Source of the DNA: an uncultured Bacilli bacterium
GTDB lineage: Bacteria > Bacillota_I > Bacilli_A > RF39 > UBA660
Direction of reading: 5' to 3'
DNA length: 7,166 bases
Assembly (NCBI GenBank): GCA_934130215.1
Contig: CAKOXR010000046.1
Location: 1 to 7,166 of the forward strand
In this document: positions 6,445-7,166 of the stretch, one piece after another
Numbering within the stretch: the stretch's first letter is position 1
Layout: each line of letters opens with the position of its first letter
The notes under the pieces: model-generated
Told to the model about the DNA's origin: nothing
Seen by the model: only the letters and a program-made list of their open reading frames with translations
Database searches by the model: none
Made by a program: the position numbers and the translations under genes

Positions 6445-6506
6445 AATTATTAATTTTTTTAATTATTGAATCAATCTAAAGTGCAAAATAAGTGCAATTA
6501 AGTAAT

Positions 6507-6541
6507 AAAAGTGTGTTTTCAAAAGAAAATGCACTTTTTTT
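6507..6541 (+). terminator. Rho-independent terminator of ppaC
   Basis: A 14-bp stem (6507-6520 with 6525-6538), an AAAA tetraloop and a run of seven T (6535-6541) follow the ppaC stop by about 60 bp. Two stem pairs (6514/6531 and 6515/6530) are G-U only when transcribed from the plus strand and become A-C mismatches on the other strand, confirming its orientation. Confidence 0.85.
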
Positions 6542-6679
6542 ATATGTAATAATTTTTTACATATCATGATTCTGGTTTAGATTTTTTTAAAATTTAAAAA
6601 TATATAGGAAAAACAAAATTTAAATTTACCTATTTTCTATGTTTTATTTTACTATTTAAAATATTAAATAATTAACAAC

Positions 6680-6708
6680 AAAAAAACTAATCCATTTCTG
6701 AATTAGTT
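6680..6708 (-). terminator. Rho-independent terminator on the minus strand
   Basis: On the minus strand, AACTAATTC (6708-6700) pairs with GGATTAGTT (6693-6685) in a 9-bp stem with a 6-nt loop, followed by TTTTTGTTGTT. One pair is G-U only on the minus strand. It could end transcription of the gene at 6858-7166 or of a short RNA starting near 6810. Its 5' arm is also used in the upstream long inverted repeat. Confidence 0.65.
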
Positions 6709-6807
6709 ATTTATCAAACTCAAACTATAAAAGTTCGAATAAAATTTCTTATGGTACGGACAAATAGTATATCCGAAACTTTAGGAATAGTTGATAAACA
6801 ACTAATC
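6701..6807. repeat. Long imperfect inverted repeat (17-nt arms)
   Basis: Arms 6701-6717 and 6791-6807 are reverse complements at 15 of 17 positions; the differences are at 6701/6807 and 6709/6799. The 73-bp centre has further inverted pairs. It is described separately as a candidate RNA, but as DNA it could also be a recombination or element-end palindrome. Confidence 0.85.
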
Positions 6808-6816
6808 ACTAAATAC

Positions 6817-6844
6817 ATTTTACCATATATATAATTTATTTTAA
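6817..6844 (-). promoter_or_regulatory. Possible promoter for the candidate minus-strand RNA
   Basis: On the minus strand, TAAAAT (6822-6817) is preceded by TGG (6825-6823), an extended -10 form. TTAAAA (6844-6839) lies 16 bp further upstream. Transcription would begin near 6810, three bases before the 17-bp stem begins. It sits just past the stop codon of the gene at 6858. It is weak evidence in such AT-rich DNA. Confidence 0.35.
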
Positions 6845-6857
6845 TAGTTTTAATTTA

Positions 6858-7166
6858 TTATTGATGTTTTTGTAATCTTTTAATTAAGGTTTCAGCACCA
6901 GAAATTGAACCATTATTAAGTAAAGATGATTGTTCCTCTGCAAATTTTTGTTGTTCTAAATAATTGTATAATTGTAATGTACGATTTATGCCTCTTTCAT
7001 ATTTGCTTTGTTTATTAACTTCTAAATTACTAAAAGCAAATGTTATAAAATCATGTATTTCATTAAGTATAATTCTATTATTAAGTTCACCAATAGCTTC
7101 AATTTCAATCATCCTGTCAGTTGCAGAAATTTCATTTAATGTATGATTAGTATATATACTATTATC
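6858..7166 (-). CDS. Unrecognised protein, C-terminal part (runs off window)
   Basis: The open frame continues from the window edge (7166) to TAA at 6858-6860, giving at least 102 residues. The internal ATG at 7112 is a poor start: it has AGG directly abutting it rather than at normal spacing, and the upstream codons (ending in LNEISATDR) look like ordinary coding sequence. I do not recognise the family. The visible part is hydrophilic and probably mostly helical, with no membrane segment, cysteines or obvious catalytic motif. It has a charged central part (SKYERGINRT) and a Gln/Glu-rich stretch (YLEQQKFAEEQ). The ending SISGAETLIKRLQKHQ could be an amphipathic tail. A terminator lies about 150 bp downstream, past a separately structured region. 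Base composition looks slightly less AT-extreme than the neighbouring intergenic DNA. It could be a chromosomal or a mobile-element gene; the window does not decide. Confidence 0.6.
   Translation of the reverse strand, partial: DNSIYTNHTLNEISATDRMIEIEAIGELNNRIILNEIHDFITFAFSNLEVNKQSKYERGINRTLQLYNYLEQQKFAEEQSSLLNNGSISGAETLIKRLQKHQ

Larger units (their letters stand above)
6680..6810 (-). ncRNA. Candidate structured RNA (~130 nt), riboswitch- or sRNA-like
   Basis: Read on the minus strand, 6807-6791 pairs with 6717-6701 in an uninterrupted 17-bp stem. The two positions that are A/C mismatches in the plus-strand sequence become G-U pairs. Inside follow a 4-bp stem (6790-6787/6728-6725), a 6-bp stem (6782-6777/6735-6730) and a 6-bp hairpin (6775-6770/6762-6757, again with one U-G pair). 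The basal 3' arm (6708-6701) doubles as the 5' arm of the terminator ending at 6680, so the basal stem and the terminator exclude each other. A small 5' hairpin (6804-6799/6793-6788) competes in turn for the basal 5' arm. I match it to no known RNA class. There is no minus-strand gene immediately downstream, so a stand-alone small RNA or a 3' UTR element is as likely as a switch. Confidence 0.4.
6445..6857. other. 413-bp intergenic region without a convincing protein gene
   Basis: From left to right this stretch holds the ppaC terminator (6507-6541), an AT-only 8-bp hairpin (arms 6542-6549 and 6557-6564, weak and with no T-run after it), a featureless A/T tract to about 6670, a minus-strand terminator (6680-6708), a long inverted repeat belonging to a candidate minus-strand RNA (6701-6807), and a possible promoter for it (6817-6844). 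No open frame with a ribosome-binding site was seen. Confidence 0.8.

Noticed and set aside
6542..6564. Second terminator after ppaC
   Set aside because: The 8-bp stem is almost all A-T and no T-run follows it; it is probably chance pairing in AT-rich DNA.
6463..6567. Minus-strand 34-residue open frame
   Set aside because: It runs straight through the ppaC terminator hairpin in antisense, has no ribosome-binding site and has an unremarkable sequence.
6730..6760. tRNA-like TTCGAAT segment
   Set aside because: The bases flanking it do not form a T-arm stem and no acceptor or anticodon arms can be placed; it is part of the inverted-repeat structure.
6757..6782. dif/Xer recombination site
   Set aside because: The sequence around the GGACAAATAGTATATCC-like half palindrome does not resemble the Firmicutes dif consensus as I recall it.
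6680..6810. Known RNA classes (purine, preQ1, fluoride, TPP riboswitches, 6S RNA, small SRP RNA)
   Set aside because: None of the conserved core sequences I recall for these classes is present, and the size is too small for 6S RNA; only a covariance search could settle it.
6964..7146. Plus-strand open frame of 60 codons
   Set aside because: It is antisense to the better-supported minus-strand coding frame and has a Leu/Ile/Ser-rich translation without a ribosome-binding site.
1..7166. Mycoplasma-type code with TGA as tryptophan
   Set aside because: TGA ends uppP and the RNHCP gene at positions that fit family length and gene spacing, and the conserved UppP Trp is TGG.
1..7166. CRISPR array, insertion sequence, rRNA or tRNA gene
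   Set aside because: No regularly spaced repeats, transposase motifs or RNA-gene cores were found on either strand.

Overview
The window is very AT-rich (G+C looks like about a quarter by eye) and gene-dense. It reads like a reduced-genome low-GC Bacillota/Mycoplasmatota bacterium, for example an uncultured gut RF39-like lineage; that placement is inferred from composition and gene content only. TGA works as a stop here: the uppP TGA overlaps the next ATG, and the conserved UppP tryptophan is encoded by TGG. So this is not a code-4 mycoplasma. The presence of uppP suggests a lipid-carrier-dependent cell envelope.

Layout. Positions 52-603 (+) hold the C-terminal part of rarA, whose left edge is disrupted by a 53-bp copy of its own later sequence. 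Positions 609-4689 (-) hold a compact seven-gene cluster transcribed leftward, in the order: two tandem paralogous lipoproteins, a zinc-ribbon single-pass membrane protein, queH, uppP, an RNHCP zinc-binding protein and holA. Gene gaps are 0-44 bp, with one 4-bp ATGA overlap. Each lipoprotein gene has its own TTGTAA/TATAAT promoter, and the cluster ends in a hairpin plus T-run buried in the last codons of convergent rarA. Divergently, 4831-6444 (+) is ppaC, a CBS/DRTGG-containing family II pyrophosphatase, with an extended -10 promoter, a good Shine-Dalgarno sequence and a strong terminator.

Positions 6445-6857 contain no convincing protein gene. They hold the ppaC terminator and a minus-strand candidate structured RNA at about 6810-6680. 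Its 17-bp closing stem pairs fully only as minus-strand RNA, and its 3' arm is shared with a terminator hairpin, which resembles a switch. Positions 6858-7166 (-) are the C-terminal part of an unrecognised protein that runs off the window.

The cluster mixes envelope (lipoproteins, UppP), tRNA modification (QueH) and replication (HolA) functions. This looks like housekeeping genes sharing transcription rather than one pathway. The observations most worth following up are the candidate RNA at 6680-6810, the duplicated four-cysteine lipoproteins with their duplicated promoters and a possible leaderless start, and the likely assembly artefact at the left edge.
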